Below are positions 39,300-49,225 of a DNA stretch of 64,000 nt, in pieces. The stretch comes from Pectobacterium punjabense (GTDB lineage Bacteria > Pseudomonadota > Gammaproteobacteria > Enterobacterales > Enterobacteriaceae), in assembly GCF_012427845.1 (NCBI RefSeq), contig NZ_CP038498.1, positions 2,294,001 to 2,358,000 of the forward strand. The letters are read 5' to 3'. Both the position numbers and the translations under genes were made by a program. Every line of letters starts with the position of its first letter. The stretch's first letter is position 1. Under the pieces are notes generated by a model that did not search any database, was not told the origin of the DNA, and saw only the letters and a list, made by a program, of their open reading frames with translations.

Positions 39300-40295
39300 A
39301 TGAGCAAAATTGAGTTAACTGGCGCGCACGACGCGCTGCTACATGTTCAGGATCTACGGGTAACGTTCAAGACGCAAGATGGGGACGTGACGGCGGTTAA
39401 CGACTTGAATTTCACGCTTAATGCCGGTGAAACACTGGGGATTGTCGGTGAATCAGGTTCGGGTAAATCGCAGACGGCGTTTGCGCTGATGGGATTGCTG
39501 GCCCGCAATGGTCGAATTGGTGGTTCGGCGCGTTTTCGTGGCAAAGAGATTCTCAATTTACCTGAAAACCAGCTGAATAAACTGCGTGCTGAAGAAATCA
39601 GTATGATTTTCCAGGACCCGATGACTTCACTGAACCCTTATATGCGCGTCGGTGAACAACTGATGGAAGTGCTGATGTTGCACAAACGCCTGAGCAAAAG
39701 TGAAGCGTTTGAAGAATCGGTCAAAATGTTGGATGCGGTCAAAATGCCGGAAGCACGTAAGCGGATGAAAATGTATCCGCATGAGTTTTCCGGTGGGATG
39801 CGTCAACGCGTGATGATCGCGATGGCACTGCTATGTCGTCCGAAATTGCTGATTGCCGATGAACCGACAACGGCATTGGATGTGACGGTTCAGGCGCAGA
39901 TAATGACGTTGTTGAACGAACTGAAGCGTGAGTTTAATACTGCCATCATCATGATCACCCATGATTTGGGCGTGGTTGCGGGTATTTGTGACAAAGTGCT
40001 GGTCATGTACGCGGGGCGCACCATGGAATATGGTGTCGCACGCGATGTCTTTTATCATCCGAGCCATCCGTATTCCGTCGGTCTGCTCAACGCCGTGCCG
40101 CGTCTGGATGCGGAAGATGAGGTGTTGGCGACCATTCCAGGCAATCCGCCTAACCTATTACGTTTGCCGAAAGGGTGTCCGTTCCAGCCACGCTGTCCCT
40201 ATTCAATGGATGTCTGCCACAGTGCACCTGCACTGGAATCTTTTGGTGATGGCCGCTTGCGCGCCTGCTTTAGAGCGATTGAGGAGGTGGTATGA
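39300..40295 (+). CDS. oppD: Oligopeptide ABC transporter ATP-binding protein OppD
   Basis: This 331-residue ATPase energises peptide import. Walker A is GESGSGKS near residue 55, the signature is FSGGMRQRV, Walker B is LLIADEP and the H-loop is ITHDLGVV. The C-terminal oligopeptide ATPase extension has CPFQPRCPYSMDVC, with cysteines that bind an iron-sulphur cluster in related Dpp/Opp proteins. The stop overlaps oppF by four bases. Confidence 0.97.
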   Translation: MSKIELTGAHDALLHVQDLRVTFKTQDGDVTAVNDLNFTLNAGETLGIVGESGSGKSQTAFALMGLLARNGRIGGSARFRGKEILNLPENQLNKLRAEEISMIFQDPMTSLNPYMRVGEQLMEVLMLHKRLSKSEAFEESVKMLDAVKMPEARKRMKMYPHEFSGGMRQRVMIAMALLCRPKLLIADEPTTALDVTVQAQIMTLLNELKREFNTAIIMITHDLGVVAGICDKVLVMYAGRTMEYGVARDVFYHPSHPYSVGLLNAVPRLDAEDEVLATIPGNPPNLLRLPKGCPFQPRCPYSMDVCHSAPALESFGDGRLRACFRAIEEVV

Positions 40296-41320
40296 ACAAC
40301 GCGGACGAAAAAAAGGTGTTGTTAGAAGTGGACGATCTGAAAGTTCACTTTGATGTCAGAGATGATAAGCAGTGGTTCTGGCAACCGCCCAAAAAACTGA
40401 AAGCGGTCGATGGCGTAACGCTGCGCTTATATGAAGGTGAAACTCTGGGCGTGGTAGGGGAATCTGGCTGCGGTAAGTCTACGCTGGCGCGTGCCATTAT
40501 CGGGCTGGTAAAAGCGACCGACGGACGCGTCACTTGGCTGGGGAAAGACCTGCTGGGCATGAGTGCCGATCAGTGGCGTGCAGCACGTAGCGATATTCAG
40601 ATGATATTCCAGGACCCGTTGGCGTCGCTGAATCCTCGTATGAACATTGGCGAAATTATTGCCGAACCGTTGAAAGTTTATCATCCAGAGCTTGATCGGC
40701 AGGCGGTAAAAGATCGTGTGAAAGCGATGATGCTGAAGGTTGGGCTACTGCCTAGCCTGATTAACCGTTATCCACATGAATTCTCTGGTGGTCAGTGTCA
40801 GCGTATTGGTATCGCACGTGCGCTGATCCTGGAGCCGAAGCTGATTATCTGTGATGAACCTGTTTCGGCACTGGACGTATCGATTCAAGCACAGGTGGTG
40901 AACCTGTTGCGTCAGTTACAGCGTGAAATGCGCCTGTCGCTGATTTTCATCGCTCATGACTTATCGGTAGTGAAACACATTTCTGACCGTGTATTAGTGA
41001 TGTATCTGGGTCATGCCGTAGAGCTGGGCACCTACGATCAGGTCTATCAAAACCCGCAGCATCCCTATACTCGAGCATTGATGTCCGCTGTGCCGATTCC
41101 CGATCCCGATCAGGAACGTAACAAGAAGATACAGCTGCTGGAAGGGGATTTGCCTTCACCGATCAATCCGCCATCCGGTTGCGTGTTTTGCACCCGTTGT
41201 CCGGTTGTCGGCCCTGAGTGCTCGAAAACCCGTCCATTATTGGAAGGGAGTTTTGCGCACGCTGTCTCATGTCTGAAGGTCGATCCGCAGGCGCTGTTAC
41301 CGGAAACGGAAGCGCAGTAA
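40292..41320 (+). CDS. oppF: Oligopeptide ABC transporter ATP-binding protein OppF
   Basis: This 342-residue ATPase partner of OppD has Walker A GESGCGKST, signature FSGGQCQRIG, Walker B LIICDEP and H-loop AHDLSVV. The C-terminal cysteine cluster is CVFCTRCPVVGPEC. It overlaps oppD by four bases (ATGA), a typical translational coupling. It is slightly longer than E. coli OppF (334). A terminator follows 24 bp after the stop. Confidence 0.97.
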   Translation: MNNADEKKVLLEVDDLKVHFDVRDDKQWFWQPPKKLKAVDGVTLRLYEGETLGVVGESGCGKSTLARAIIGLVKATDGRVTWLGKDLLGMSADQWRAARSDIQMIFQDPLASLNPRMNIGEIIAEPLKVYHPELDRQAVKDRVKAMMLKVGLLPSLINRYPHEFSGGQCQRIGIARALILEPKLIICDEPVSALDVSIQAQVVNLLRQLQREMRLSLIFIAHDLSVVKHISDRVLVMYLGHAVELGTYDQVYQNPQHPYTRALMSAVPIPDPDQERNKKIQLLEGDLPSPINPPSGCVFCTRCPVVGPECSKTRPLLEGSFAHAVSCLKVDPQALLPETEAQ

Positions 41321-41344
41321 CCCAATTTTATCGGTTACCGATGT

Positions 41345-41374
41345 AAAAAAGGCGTCTCCTGTGGGAGACGCCTT
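41345..41374. terminator. Terminator after oppF
   Basis: A 9-bp stem GGCGTCTCC/GGAGACGCC (41351-41359 with 41364-41372) is preceded by A6, so on the minus strand it also serves yciU. Only TT follows on the plus strand. Confidence 0.75.
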
Positions 41375-41389
41375 GCTAAGCAAGATAAC

Positions 41390-41713
41390 TTATTCTTTCC
41401 ACAGAATGTGGCAAAGTTTGTGGTCTTTTTCCCGGCAAATCAGCACGCGGGCAAAAATATCAGTAATTTCTTCACCGTCTTGTTCGGCCAGCCCAATCAC
41501 GACTTCGGCAAAGAAATCAGGATTCAGGTCGAAATCAACGTGTTCAGCCCAGTCTTCTGCGGGGTCAAATAATTCAGCACCGCCGCGCTCTTCGAATTGC
41601 AGGTTGAAAAGTAAAATATCTGCCGGATCGAGGTTGTCTGCCGCCAGTTCTAAGAAGATGTCGTAGGCCTGTTCCAATGCTTCGTCTTCGGTCAGGCGAT
41701 TATTCAAATCCAT
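41390..41713 (-). CDS. yciU: YciU family protein (DUF440, putative dsDNA mimic)
   Basis: This 107-residue acidic protein starts [17 protein letters not shown], as E. coli YciU does after its first residues. The family (HI1450) has been proposed to mimic double-stranded DNA because of its negative surface; here the protein is rich in Asp and Glu. Upstream in-frame codons add eight unconserved residues. It lies 55 bp after clsA, same strand. Confidence 0.93.
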   Translation of the reverse strand: MDLNNRLTEDEALEQAYDIFLELAADNLDPADILLFNLQFEERGGAELFDPAEDWAEHVDFDLNPDFFAEVVIGLAEQDGEEITDIFARVLICREKDHKLCHILWKE

Positions 41714-41768
41714 AACGTAATTCCTGTTAATTCCCAATAGCCTTATTAGAACACGGGAAAACGCGTAT

Positions 41769-43229
41769 TTATAGCAGGGGGCTGAAAAAGTAGAACAACC
41801 GTTCGACGATGCGTTGCCAGTAAGGGCGGTTTTGCCACTGCGTCGCGTTTAACAGACGTGAACGGGCAATATAGTCTTCCTGCACACAGGCTAAATCACT
41901 GCCGAATCCGGCATCGTCAATCACCAGCGTAATTTCAAAATTCAGCCACAGGCTGCGCATGTCGAGATTCACCGTACCAACCAGACTAAGCTGCCCGTCG
42001 ACCAGCACGCTTTTGGTGTGCAGCAGCCCGTCCTTGAATTGATAAATTTTTACGCCTGCGGCCAGCAGTTCCGTGAAGAACGCACGGCTGGCCCAGCCGA
42101 CCAGCACGGAGTCGTTCTTGTGTGGCACAATAATACTGACATCGACCCCGCGCTGGGCGGCGGTACAAATGGCATGTAGCAGGTCATCGCTGGGGACGAA
42201 GTAGGGCGTCGTCATGATCAATTGCTTACGCGCCGAATAGACGGATGTCAGCAGCGCCTGATGAATCATTTCTTCCGGGTAACCGGGGCCTGAAGCAATA
42301 ACCTGAATGGTATGACCGCTCTCCTGTTCGAACGGCATGACGTTAACATCCGGCGGCGGCGGGAGCAGGCGCTTGCCTGTCTCCATTTCCCAGTCGCAGC
42401 AGTAAATAATCCCCAGCGTGGTCGCCACTGGGCCTTCAATACGTGCCATCAGATCTATCCATTGCCCTACGCCGGCATCCTGCTTAAATAAGCGAGGATC
42501 GACCATATTCATACTGCCGGTATAGGCAATACGGTTGTCGATCAGAATAATTTTACGGTGCTGTCGCAAATCCATACGGCGCAGGAAAGCACGGAATAGA
42601 TTCACTTTCAGGGCTTCGACCACTTCTATGCCTGCGGTGCGCATAAGTTCGGGATGATGCTGGCGGAAAAATTGGACGCTGCCAGCCGAGTCCAACAGAA
42701 TACGGCAATGTACTCCGCGTCGTGCAGCCGCAATCAGGGAAGAGGTAACTTGCTCGACCAACCCACCGGATTGCCAGATATAGAACACCATCTCAACATT
42801 GTTACGTGCAAGTTCAATATCACGTAATAGCGCCTTAATGGTGTCATCAAACGTGGTCATCAACTGCAATTGGTTGCCTTTGACGCCACCCACACCTTGT
42901 CGACGTTCACAAAGCTGGAATAGCGCGCTAGCAACTTCACTGTTTTCCGTCGCGAAAATACGACGGTATTCCTTTAACTCGCGCAGCCATTTAGCGGTTG
43001 AAGGCCACATTTTACTAGCACGTTCAGCTCGACGTTTGCCGAGATGGAGTTCGCCAAACGAAAGATAAGCGATAATACCGACAAGTGGCAGAATATAAAT
43101 CACCAGCAGCCAAGCCATCGCTGAAGGTACAGCCCGGCGTTTCATCAGAATACGCAAGGTCACACCCGCGATCAGCAACCAGTAGCTAAAAACCAGTAAC
43201 CAACTTATTACGGTATAAAATGTCGACAT
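41769..43229 (-). CDS. clsA: Cardiolipin synthase A
   Basis: This 486-residue inner-membrane phospholipase D-superfamily enzyme makes cardiolipin from two phosphatidylglycerols. Two N-terminal membrane segments (about residues 5-25 and 38-58) precede two HKD motifs, [18 protein letters not shown] and [18 protein letters not shown]. Length equals E. coli ClsA. It is upstream of yciU and divergent from yciY, as in E. coli. Confidence 0.97.
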   Translation of the reverse strand: MSTFYTVISWLLVFSYWLLIAGVTLRILMKRRAVPSAMAWLLVIYILPLVGIIAYLSFGELHLGKRRAERASKMWPSTAKWLRELKEYRRIFATENSEVASALFQLCERRQGVGGVKGNQLQLMTTFDDTIKALLRDIELARNNVEMVFYIWQSGGLVEQVTSSLIAAARRGVHCRILLDSAGSVQFFRQHHPELMRTAGIEVVEALKVNLFRAFLRRMDLRQHRKIILIDNRIAYTGSMNMVDPRLFKQDAGVGQWIDLMARIEGPVATTLGIIYCCDWEMETGKRLLPPPPDVNVMPFEQESGHTIQVIASGPGYPEEMIHQALLTSVYSARKQLIMTTPYFVPSDDLLHAICTAAQRGVDVSIIVPHKNDSVLVGWASRAFFTELLAAGVKIYQFKDGLLHTKSVLVDGQLSLVGTVNLDMRSLWLNFEITLVIDDAGFGSDLACVQEDYIARSRLLNATQWQNRPYWQRIVERLFYFFSPLL

Positions 43230-43416
43230 AAAAGCAGCACAGTTCCCTTCTGCAAAGAATTAACAAAGTGTACGCATAGATTTATAAAAGGGGAAATGCC
43301 TTTCCTCTGAATAAAAGTTATGAATAAGAAGAGAGCGAAGAGGGCGATTCACTGATTGTCGCCACGTATCAGGGGTATATAATGCCCAGCGCGAGTGTAT
43401 TAACAAGAGTCGCATC

Positions 43417-43593
43417 ATGAAACGCAGTCGGAATGAAGTGGGCCGTTGGCGGATGTTACGTCAGGTCCAGCGTAGAAGAGGCCGTTGGTTGGAAGCGCAA
43501 TCGCGTACTTACCGCCATATTCGCTCTGCTCGTTATTTGCAGCAGAAGCACCAACGGCGGGCATTGCTCTATGCGGTAGCCTACGAGTGGTAA
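43417..43593 (+). CDS. yciY: Small basic protein YciY
   Basis: This 58-residue reading frame starts MKRSRNEVGRWRM and ends YAVAYEW. E. coli YciY starts MKRSRTEVGRWRM and has the same size and the same position beside clsA, so the match is convincing. It is rich in Arg (RRGRW and QKHQRRA). No domain is known. A strong terminator follows ten bases after the stop. Confidence 0.85.
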   Translation: MKRSRNEVGRWRMLRQVQRRRGRWLEAQSRTYRHIRSARYLQQKHQRRALLYAVAYEW

Positions 43594-43602
43594 GTCAGTG
43601 AG

Positions 43603-43636
43603 AAAAATAGCGACCCGAAGTATGGTCGCTATTTTT
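43603..43636. terminator. Terminator between yciY and the chemoreceptor gene
   Basis: The stem AAAAATAGCGACC/GGTCGCTATTTTT (43603-43615 with 43624-43636) ends in T-runs in both directions, so it serves both convergent genes. Confidence 0.92.
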
Positions 43637-43683
43637 TATCACGGTATTTTGTTATCAAGGCACTGATTTATGCCGTCATCGGC

Positions 43684-45357
43684 TTATCCCATCATTGGAA
43701 TGCGCTGAACTATTTCTCTCTGGTCAATCATCGAATTAACGTCATGCTCTGTCGAGGGAAGGATAAACAACGATACCGAGGTACTGAGACGTTCCGTTTG
43801 CTCCAGCAGTGAGGTGAAGGTGTGCGCGGAAGCTTCAACCTGACCCGCATTTTCTCTGACGGTGTCGTTCAGTGTGCTGAGCCGGGCAGTCACTTCATGA
43901 ATGCTTTCATTTTGCTGATGCGATATTTCCGAGATCTCGCTCAGAAACGTGCCTGTTCCTTTCGCCGTTTGGATGATGTTTTGTAGGCTATCATTCAGCT
44001 TGTTTACCAGCCGCGTTCCTGCGGTTACGCTGTTGTCTGAATCACGGATCAGCACATTGATGTTCTGTGCAGAGTGGCTGCTTTGCGAAGCCAACGTGCC
44101 GACCTCTCGCGCGACAACGGCGAACCCGCGCCCCATTGCCCCAGCCCGTGCGGCTTCAATCGCTGCGTTCAAAGACAAAATGTGGGTCTGGAATGCTACG
44201 TTCTCAATCATCCCAATCGCTTCCGTCATTTCTCGCGTTCTGCCTGCGATATCTGACATCGCCGCTTTGACGTCATTCATCATCGTTTCACCTTGTGTGG
44301 CAATTTTACTGGTATCTTCCGCATGCAAGTTGGCCTGTTGCGTATGCAGCGTATTTTGTTCCAGATGTTGGCTGAGCTGAATAATGTGTTCCGTCGTGGC
44401 TTTAAGTTCGCGGGATTGGCGATTTGCCTGTTCGGAAAGCTGTTGGTTATCCGCAGCGACGCGATCGACCTGTGTCACCATGTGGTCAACGCCCTGACGA
44501 ACTTGATTGACCAATGTAACCAGACCTTCCTGCATTTGAATGACGTTGGTATTGAGCTGTTCAACTTCGCGTGTACCGCGGGTTTCTGCGTTGACCGAGT
44601 GAGATAGATCGCCAGCGGCGATCCGTTTTAAATGGGTAATAATTTGTGTCAGCGGGCGAATAATGACCCGATTTACACCAATCCACACAGCGATCGCGAT
44701 CGCCAATAAGAGCCCCAGAACCGTGATGAAAATGGTTTTCGCGCGATCGAGAGAGGATAAGAATTGTTGGCCATGCTGCTTTTGTAGCGCATCGGTATCT
44801 TGCAGATAGTGCGAATATTTTTGAGTAAAATCGCTTTGGTAGGCCTGAACCGGGACAGCAAAGAAAATATCGATCTGATTGGTCGTTTTGATTCCCTCGG
44901 CCAGCTCGACAAGCCCGGAATAAAGCTGGTTGTAACTTTTCTTCAAATCGACAAAGGCTGGTGTGTCTGCTTCATTCGTCGTGGCTGTTCCCAGTAATTG
45001 GTAGTGCGCTTGTGCCTGTTTTAGAGAGACTTCCGCTTCATCCATCAGGCTATGCCAGCTGCCTTCAGAGCCTGTTTCTTTATCTACCAACAGATAAATA
45101 CCCGCGCGGTTGAGTTTGTCGCTGGCATTCATCACTTCCATCCGTGCTTTATCCATTACCGCTTGTTGCTGGCGCAGCCCCTCGTTCGCGGAAATATCCT
45201 GTCTAACTTGAGTCATCGTTTGAGAAATGACGCCGATAGAAACCAATTGCAGTAAAGAAAATAGCCCAATGATCAATAACAATCCGGAGAGAATACTTAG
45301 GCGATGACGGCGGCGGATAGTAGCAATTCCGTTTCGCAAAACCGCAGGCATTAACAT
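43684..45357 (-). CDS. Methyl-accepting chemotaxis protein
   Basis: This 557-residue chemoreceptor has one membrane segment at about residues 22-45, a periplasmic four-helix-bundle sensor (about 46-205, Tar/Tsr-like), a second segment at about 207-230, a HAMP domain and a cytoplasmic signalling domain. The hairpin tip reads VAFQTHILSLNAAIEAARAG at 387-406, where the family usually has NILALNAA. The C-terminus lacks the NWETF pentapeptide that tethers CheR/CheB in Tar and Tsr. The ligand is unknown. In E. coli the potassium channel kch lies here. Confidence 0.93.
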   Translation of the reverse strand: MLMPAVLRNGIATIRRRHRLSILSGLLLIIGLFSLLQLVSIGVISQTMTQVRQDISANEGLRQQQAVMDKARMEVMNASDKLNRAGIYLLVDKETGSEGSWHSLMDEAEVSLKQAQAHYQLLGTATTNEADTPAFVDLKKSYNQLYSGLVELAEGIKTTNQIDIFFAVPVQAYQSDFTQKYSHYLQDTDALQKQHGQQFLSSLDRAKTIFITVLGLLLAIAIAVWIGVNRVIIRPLTQIITHLKRIAAGDLSHSVNAETRGTREVEQLNTNVIQMQEGLVTLVNQVRQGVDHMVTQVDRVAADNQQLSEQANRQSRELKATTEHIIQLSQHLEQNTLHTQQANLHAEDTSKIATQGETMMNDVKAAMSDIAGRTREMTEAIGMIENVAFQTHILSLNAAIEAARAGAMGRGFAVVAREVGTLASQSSHSAQNINVLIRDSDNSVTAGTRLVNKLNDSLQNIIQTAKGTGTFLSEISEISHQQNESIHEVTARLSTLNDTVRENAGQVEASAHTFTSLLEQTERLSTSVSLFILPSTEHDVNSMIDQREIVQRIPMMG

Positions 45358-45487
45358 GATTGTTGACCCTCTATAGATGAATAGCGGTCAAACTATCACT
45401 GTTAAATGACTAAAATATTTCAGCTTTTGGTGTGGGGGCAAGAGGTCATGATTTTTCGTACTATCATGACCTGTATCAACGGAACTC

Positions 45488-45784
45488 CTAAAACACTTTT
45501 TTGTATGGTTTCACGCTAACGTGTTTGTAGACGCCAGCCGCGATGTAAGGGTCCGCATTGGCCCACGCCGTAGCTTCATCCAACGATGCGAATTCGGCGA
45601 TAATGACAGAACCGCTAAAACCAGCCTGACCGGGATCTTCGCTATCGATAGCGGGTAAGGGGCCAGCAGTAATCAGCCGACCCTGATCGCGTAATACCTG
45701 TAAACGGGCAAGATGGTCTGGTCTGACCGACAGGCGTTTTGCCAGGGAATCAACATTATCTTCAGCATAAATGACATAGAGCAT
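45488..45784 (-). CDS. yciI: YciI family protein
   Basis: This 98-residue ferredoxin-like fold protein is nearly identical in pattern to E. coli Yci[26 protein letters not shown] and [10 protein letters not shown]. The family has a His-Asp pair (RPDHL here) and is proposed to be enzymatic, but the E. coli role is unproven. The ATG at 45782-45784 is the family start; a longer in-frame start is unsupported. It lies between the chemoreceptor and tonB. Confidence 0.93.
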   Translation of the reverse strand: MLYVIYAEDNVDSLAKRLSVRPDHLARLQVLRDQGRLITAGPLPAIDSEDPGQAGFSGSVIIAEFASLDEATAWANADPYIAAGVYKHVSVKPYKKVF

Positions 45785-45992
45785 AGTGGCCTCACGGGTA
45801 GGAAGGTAAATTCTCGCGTTCGGGATTCCGGGTACGGTTCCCCCAACGGCCAAACACTATCGGTAAGAGAAACGTGTTTCTACTATCATACGTGATGTTG
45901 TTTGAAGACAATAGCTCGAGGACAATAGGTTGATTTGCCAGAGTAATCCCCCCACAATTTCTGTTTTTTTTACAATTCCACGGGTTGTTATT

Positions 45993-46011
45993 GAATATGA
46001 TTGCTATTTGC
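45993..46011 (+). promoter_or_regulatory. Weak Fur-like box upstream of tonB
   Basis: GAATATGATTGCTATTTGC, 39-57 bp upstream of the tonB start, matches about 12 of 19 Fur consensus positions. tonB is Fur-regulated in E. coli, and the location suits a repressor, but the match is modest. Confidence 0.4.
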
Positions 46012-46049
46012 ATTTAAACTTGGGCGGCATAAGAGGATAAAGACAGACT

Positions 46050-46805
46050 ATGCCGCAAAAAAAATTTTTTCTAACCCGTCGTTACTCATGGCCATTCATA
46101 CTTTCAGTTGGTTTCCACGGTTCACTGATTGCAGGTTTGCTGTACGCTTCGTTTAATAATTCAATTGAATTACCGCAGGAGTCTAAACCTATCAGCGTGG
46201 TAATGGTGAATCCCGCAGCCTACGAAGCGGCACCTGTTGCCAAATCAGCCCCTGAACCCGAGCCCGTTAAGCAGCCAGAACCTGAGCCGGAACCGATTCC
46301 AGAACCGGAACCCGTGCCGCAGCCAGTAGCGATACCGTTACCTGAACCAAAACCCAAGCCGAAACCTAAACCGGAGCCTAAGCCCGTGAAGAAGGTGGAG
46401 CAGCCGAAGCCGGTTAAGCGTGAACCGACCGTTGAAAAACAGCCGCCTTCGCCGTTTACCAGCGAAGAGCCGACGCGCAATGTCAATAATGCGCCAGTGA
46501 AACAGGCACCTGCACCAGCAGCAAGCTCACAGTCGAGTGGGCCACGTCCGCTGAGCCGCGCGCAGCCACAGTATCCAGCCCGCGCGTTCTCGTTACGCGT
46601 TGAAGGACGAGTGAAAATGCAGTTTGATGTGGATGAATCCGGGCGCGTTGACAACGTTCGGGTACTTTCTGCTGAGCCGCGCAATATGTTTGAACGTGAC
46701 ATCAAACAGGCGATGCGTAAATGGCGTTACGAAGCGAGCAAGCCAGGTAAAGATCTGGTTGTGACCATCGTGTTTAAAATTGATGGCGGGGCGGCGGTCG
46801 AATAA
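46050..46805 (+). CDS. tonB: Energy-transducing protein TonB
   Basis: This 251-residue protein couples proton motive force to outer-membrane receptors for siderophores and vitamin B12. The N-terminal anchor (about residues 14-35) includes the SVGFH motif (Ser19-x3-His23) that contacts ExbD. A long Pro-rich spacer of Glu-Pro and then Lys-Pro repeats follows (about 68-130). The C-terminal receptor-binding domain has [18 protein letters not shown] and [10 protein letters not shown]. It is a little longer than E. coli TonB (239) because of the spacer. Confidence 0.97.
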   Translation: MPQKKFFLTRRYSWPFILSVGFHGSLIAGLLYASFNNSIELPQESKPISVVMVNPAAYEAAPVAKSAPEPEPVKQPEPEPEPIPEPEPVPQPVAIPLPEPKPKPKPKPEPKPVKKVEQPKPVKREPTVEKQPPSPFTSEEPTRNVNNAPVKQAPAPAASSQSSGPRPLSRAQPQYPARAFSLRVEGRVKMQFDVDESGRVDNVRVLSAEPRNMFERDIKQAMRKWRYEASKPGKDLVVTIVFKIDGGAAVE

Positions 46806-46827
46806 TACCCGGCAATACATAAAAAGA

Positions 46828-46864
46828 AACGGGGCATCGTCTTTGATAGATGATGCCCCGTTTT
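46828..46864. terminator. Terminator after tonB
   Basis: The 9-bp stem CGGGGCATC/GATGCCCCG (46830-46838 with 46852-46860) is extended by AA/TT and followed by TTTT. It lies between convergent tonB and yciA. Confidence 0.88.
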
Positions 46865-46915
46865 CATTATAGAACGGGTGAAATCGTGTCGATGCAGCAA
46901 GCGCTCAGTCTGATA

Positions 46916-47338
46916 TTACTCGCTTGGCGTGAAGTTGCTTTTACCGGCTGGCAGTTCACGTGGATGGCCTTCTTCATCGACGGCGACGTAAGTGAATAAC
47001 GCTTCGGTGGCCCGATAGCGCTGACCAATCGGCTCAGACGACACTTTCTTTACCCAGACTTCAACGTTGACATTGATAGAGCTACGGCCAGTACGTAAGC
47101 AACGCGCATAGCAGCAAACCACATCGCCGACGGCAACGGGTTTTAGGAACGACATCCCATCAACCCGTACAGTAACGACGCGCCCTTCGGCGATTTCTTT
47201 CGCCAGAATGGCACCGCCGATGTCCATTTGCGACATCAACCAGCCGCCAAAAATATCCCCGTTCGCATTGGTATCAGCTGGCATTGCCAGCGTACGGAGA
47301 ACCAGTTCACCCTGTGGTAACACGTTTTGTGTGCTCAT
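46916..47338 (-). CDS. yciA: Acyl-CoA thioester hydrolase YciA
   Basis: This 140-residue hotdog-fold thioesterase hydrolyses a broad range of acyl-CoAs. ANGDIFGGWLMSQMDIGG is the catalytic loop (conserved Asn-Asp), and KEIAEGRVVTVRVDGMSF and DVVCCYARC match E. coli YciA. It is the last gene of the yciC, yciB, yciA group on this strand. Confidence 0.96.
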   Translation of the reverse strand: MSTQNVLPQGELVLRTLAMPADTNANGDIFGGWLMSQMDIGGAILAKEIAEGRVVTVRVDGMSFLKPVAVGDVVCCYARCLRTGRSSINVNVEVWVKKVSSEPIGQRYRATEALFTYVAVDEEGHPRELPAGKSNFTPSE

Positions 47339-47360
47339 TGTGTATGCCTCGGTTTAGCGA

Positions 47361-47927
47361 TTACTGTAGCTCGCTTTTTTCTTCTTCTGATTTCTCTTGG
47401 TCGTTAGGTAAGTGGCGATAAATATAGACGCCACAAACCAGCGTAAACAGCAGCGTCACACCGGTTAGTCCAAAGACTTTAAAATTTACCCAAACGCTTT
47501 GCGGTAGCCAGAAAGCAATATAAATGTTAACCAATCCGCACACCAGAAAGAACATGGCCCAGGCGAAATTCAGTTTCCCCCAGACAGGCTGCGGTAAGGT
47601 CAACTCTTTGCCCAGCATCTTCTGAATCAGAGTCTGTTTCATGACAAACTGGCTAACCAGCAGGGCAATGGCAAACAAGGCGTAGATGATGGTCACTTTC
47701 CACTTAATAAACAGATCATTATGGAATACCAGCGTTAGCGAACCAAAAACGACGACCATCGCAAAGGTAACCAGCGTCATTTTCTCTATTTTACGGTACA
47801 TCACCCAGGTGACCGCGAGTGACAGCGCCGTTGCCGCAATCAGCGCACCCGATGCAATATAGATGTCATAAAGTTTATAGGCCGCAAAAAAAACGACCAA
47901 CGGTATAAAATCAAGAAGTTGCTTCAT
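47361..47927 (-). CDS. yciB: Inner membrane protein YciB (septation protein A)
   Basis: This 188-residue inner membrane protein has five or so hydrophobic segments. [22 protein letters not shown] and the [10 protein letters not shown] and [11 protein letters not shown] segments match E. coli YciB, which affects envelope synthesis and cell division. The C-terminus is acidic ([11 protein letters not shown]). It ends 22 bp before yciA. Confidence 0.95.
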   Translation of the reverse strand: MKQLLDFIPLVVFFAAYKLYDIYIASGALIAATALSLAVTWVMYRKIEKMTLVTFAMVVVFGSLTLVFHNDLFIKWKVTIIYALFAIALLVSQFVMKQTLIQKMLGKELTLPQPVWGKLNFAWAMFFLVCGLVNIYIAFWLPQSVWVNFKVFGLTGVTLLFTLVCGVYIYRHLPNDQEKSEEEKSELQ

Positions 47928-48125
47928 TATGTCAATCCATCACTCAACTGTGTCGTAATCATAACCCGCAAGAGTTACCCGATAGCGCATGCCATTATCC
48001 TTTATTGTGGATCACCATTCCCGAGATATTGTAATAATTTGCAGAAAATTACGAATGGGTCGGTAACGGCCAAGGGATTGCTAAGCCTATGCCACCACAG
48101 GTGTGGCATAGGCTGGGAGCGGTAG

Positions 48126-48878
48126 TTATGCGCGCAGCAACATATAAAGGCGGAACAGGTAAATCAGCAGAATGGCGGAGATCAAGTTGCTCAAGCCGTT
48201 CAGAACCACGCCGAGTACCGTGGGTGAGGAAATAGGTAACTTTGACACGACCAGCAAAATAACGATTTTAGCCAGCAACCACATCACGATGGCGGGCGCT
48301 GTAGCGCGTAAGTTGCTATAGGCGAGCTTAGTACTTACTTTAATCGCGTTGAAAATCCCGCTTTTTTCCGTTACCACAATCACCGGTGATAAGCTCAGTG
48401 CAATAGCGAGCAATACGCCAGGGATGATCAAAAGCATCATACCAAGCTGGATGAGCAACGTGCACAGCAGAATCAGGAAAAGTAGGCGGAATAAAAAAGG
48501 TGCGGATGCGCCAATAGCGCGTAGAGCGCTGGTGCGGTGTCCGCCAGAAACCAGTTGGATCAGCATCAGAACCCCGCCCGTCAGCAGCACATTACCTACT
48601 AATGCAGCAAAAGTGCCTGCTGCCGACATTTTCAGCAACACGGTTTGTTGTTCCGGCGTCATCTGCTGAATCAAGTCCATTAAGCCAGATTCGACAGAAG
48701 ATGACAGATCGCTGCTGGAACTGCTCAGAATCTGTAACTCGTCTCCAGAAGGCGATAGTGCATGATTCAGTATGACAGTAATGAATGCCGTCAACAGTGA
48801 CATCATTAAGATGCTGATGAACTGGTTACGGGTAAAATTCATCGTGTCACGGTACAACGTGTTAGCCGTGATAGGCAT
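48126..48878 (-). CDS. yciC: UPF0259 membrane protein YciC
   Basis: This 250-residue inner-membrane protein has about six hydrophobic segments and starts [19 protein letters not shown], as E. coli YciC does. [11 protein letters not shown] and [15 protein letters not shown] are recognisable. YciC in E. coli contributes with YciB to envelope integrity. It is 198 bp upstream of yciB and divergent from ompW. Confidence 0.93.
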   Translation of the reverse strand: MPITANTLYRDTMNFTRNQFISILMMSLLTAFITVILNHALSPSGDELQILSSSSSDLSSSVESGLMDLIQQMTPEQQTVLLKMSAAGTFAALVGNVLLTGGVLMLIQLVSGGHRTSALRAIGASAPFLFRLLFLILLCTLLIQLGMMLLIIPGVLLAIALSLSPVIVVTEKSGIFNAIKVSTKLAYSNLRATAPAIVMWLLAKIVILLVVSKLPISSPTVLGVVLNGLSNLISAILLIYLFRLYMLLRA

Positions 48879-49065
48879 GAAGGCTCCTTGGAAAAGATAA
48901 ATCGACAGAAAGAACTTAACTCGCGATTGTAACCTGTTAATTCGCGCTGTGGCACCCCGTTAGCGATGCAATGCTGTTTTTACTTTCGTTGAGGATCAAT
49001 GTGGCAGGGTTACCCATATCCATTTTCCTCATCATTAATGACGCAATTTATTCGTCATGCTGTTT

Positions 49066-49079
49066 TTGATCTGGATCAA
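49066..49079 (+). promoter_or_regulatory. FNR box upstream of ompW
   Basis: TTGAT-CTGG-ATCAA is an exact match to the FNR consensus TTGAT-N4-ATCAA. It lies 147-160 bp upstream of the ompW start. E. coli ompW is activated by FNR under anaerobiosis. Confidence 0.8.
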
Positions 49080-49169
49080 TCCCATGAATTTTAATTAGTT
49101 AGTGATAAGTGATTTAGTTCAATTTGAACGTAAAACCTTTAAAGGATGTGATCTGGCTTAAAACAATAA

Positions 49170-49185
49170 TACCCATTTAGGGGTA
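49170..49185 (+). promoter_or_regulatory. NarL/NarP 7-2-7 site before ompW
   Basis: TACCCAT-TT-AGGGGTA fits the heptamer consensus TACYYMT-N2-AKRRGTA in both halves. It is 41-56 bp upstream of the start codon, downstream of the FNR box, where it might act as a repressor or co-regulator site. Confidence 0.65.
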
Positions 49186-49225
49186 TCTTTCGCTCGAAAT
49201 TTAAACCCTATAAATGGAGTGGGTA

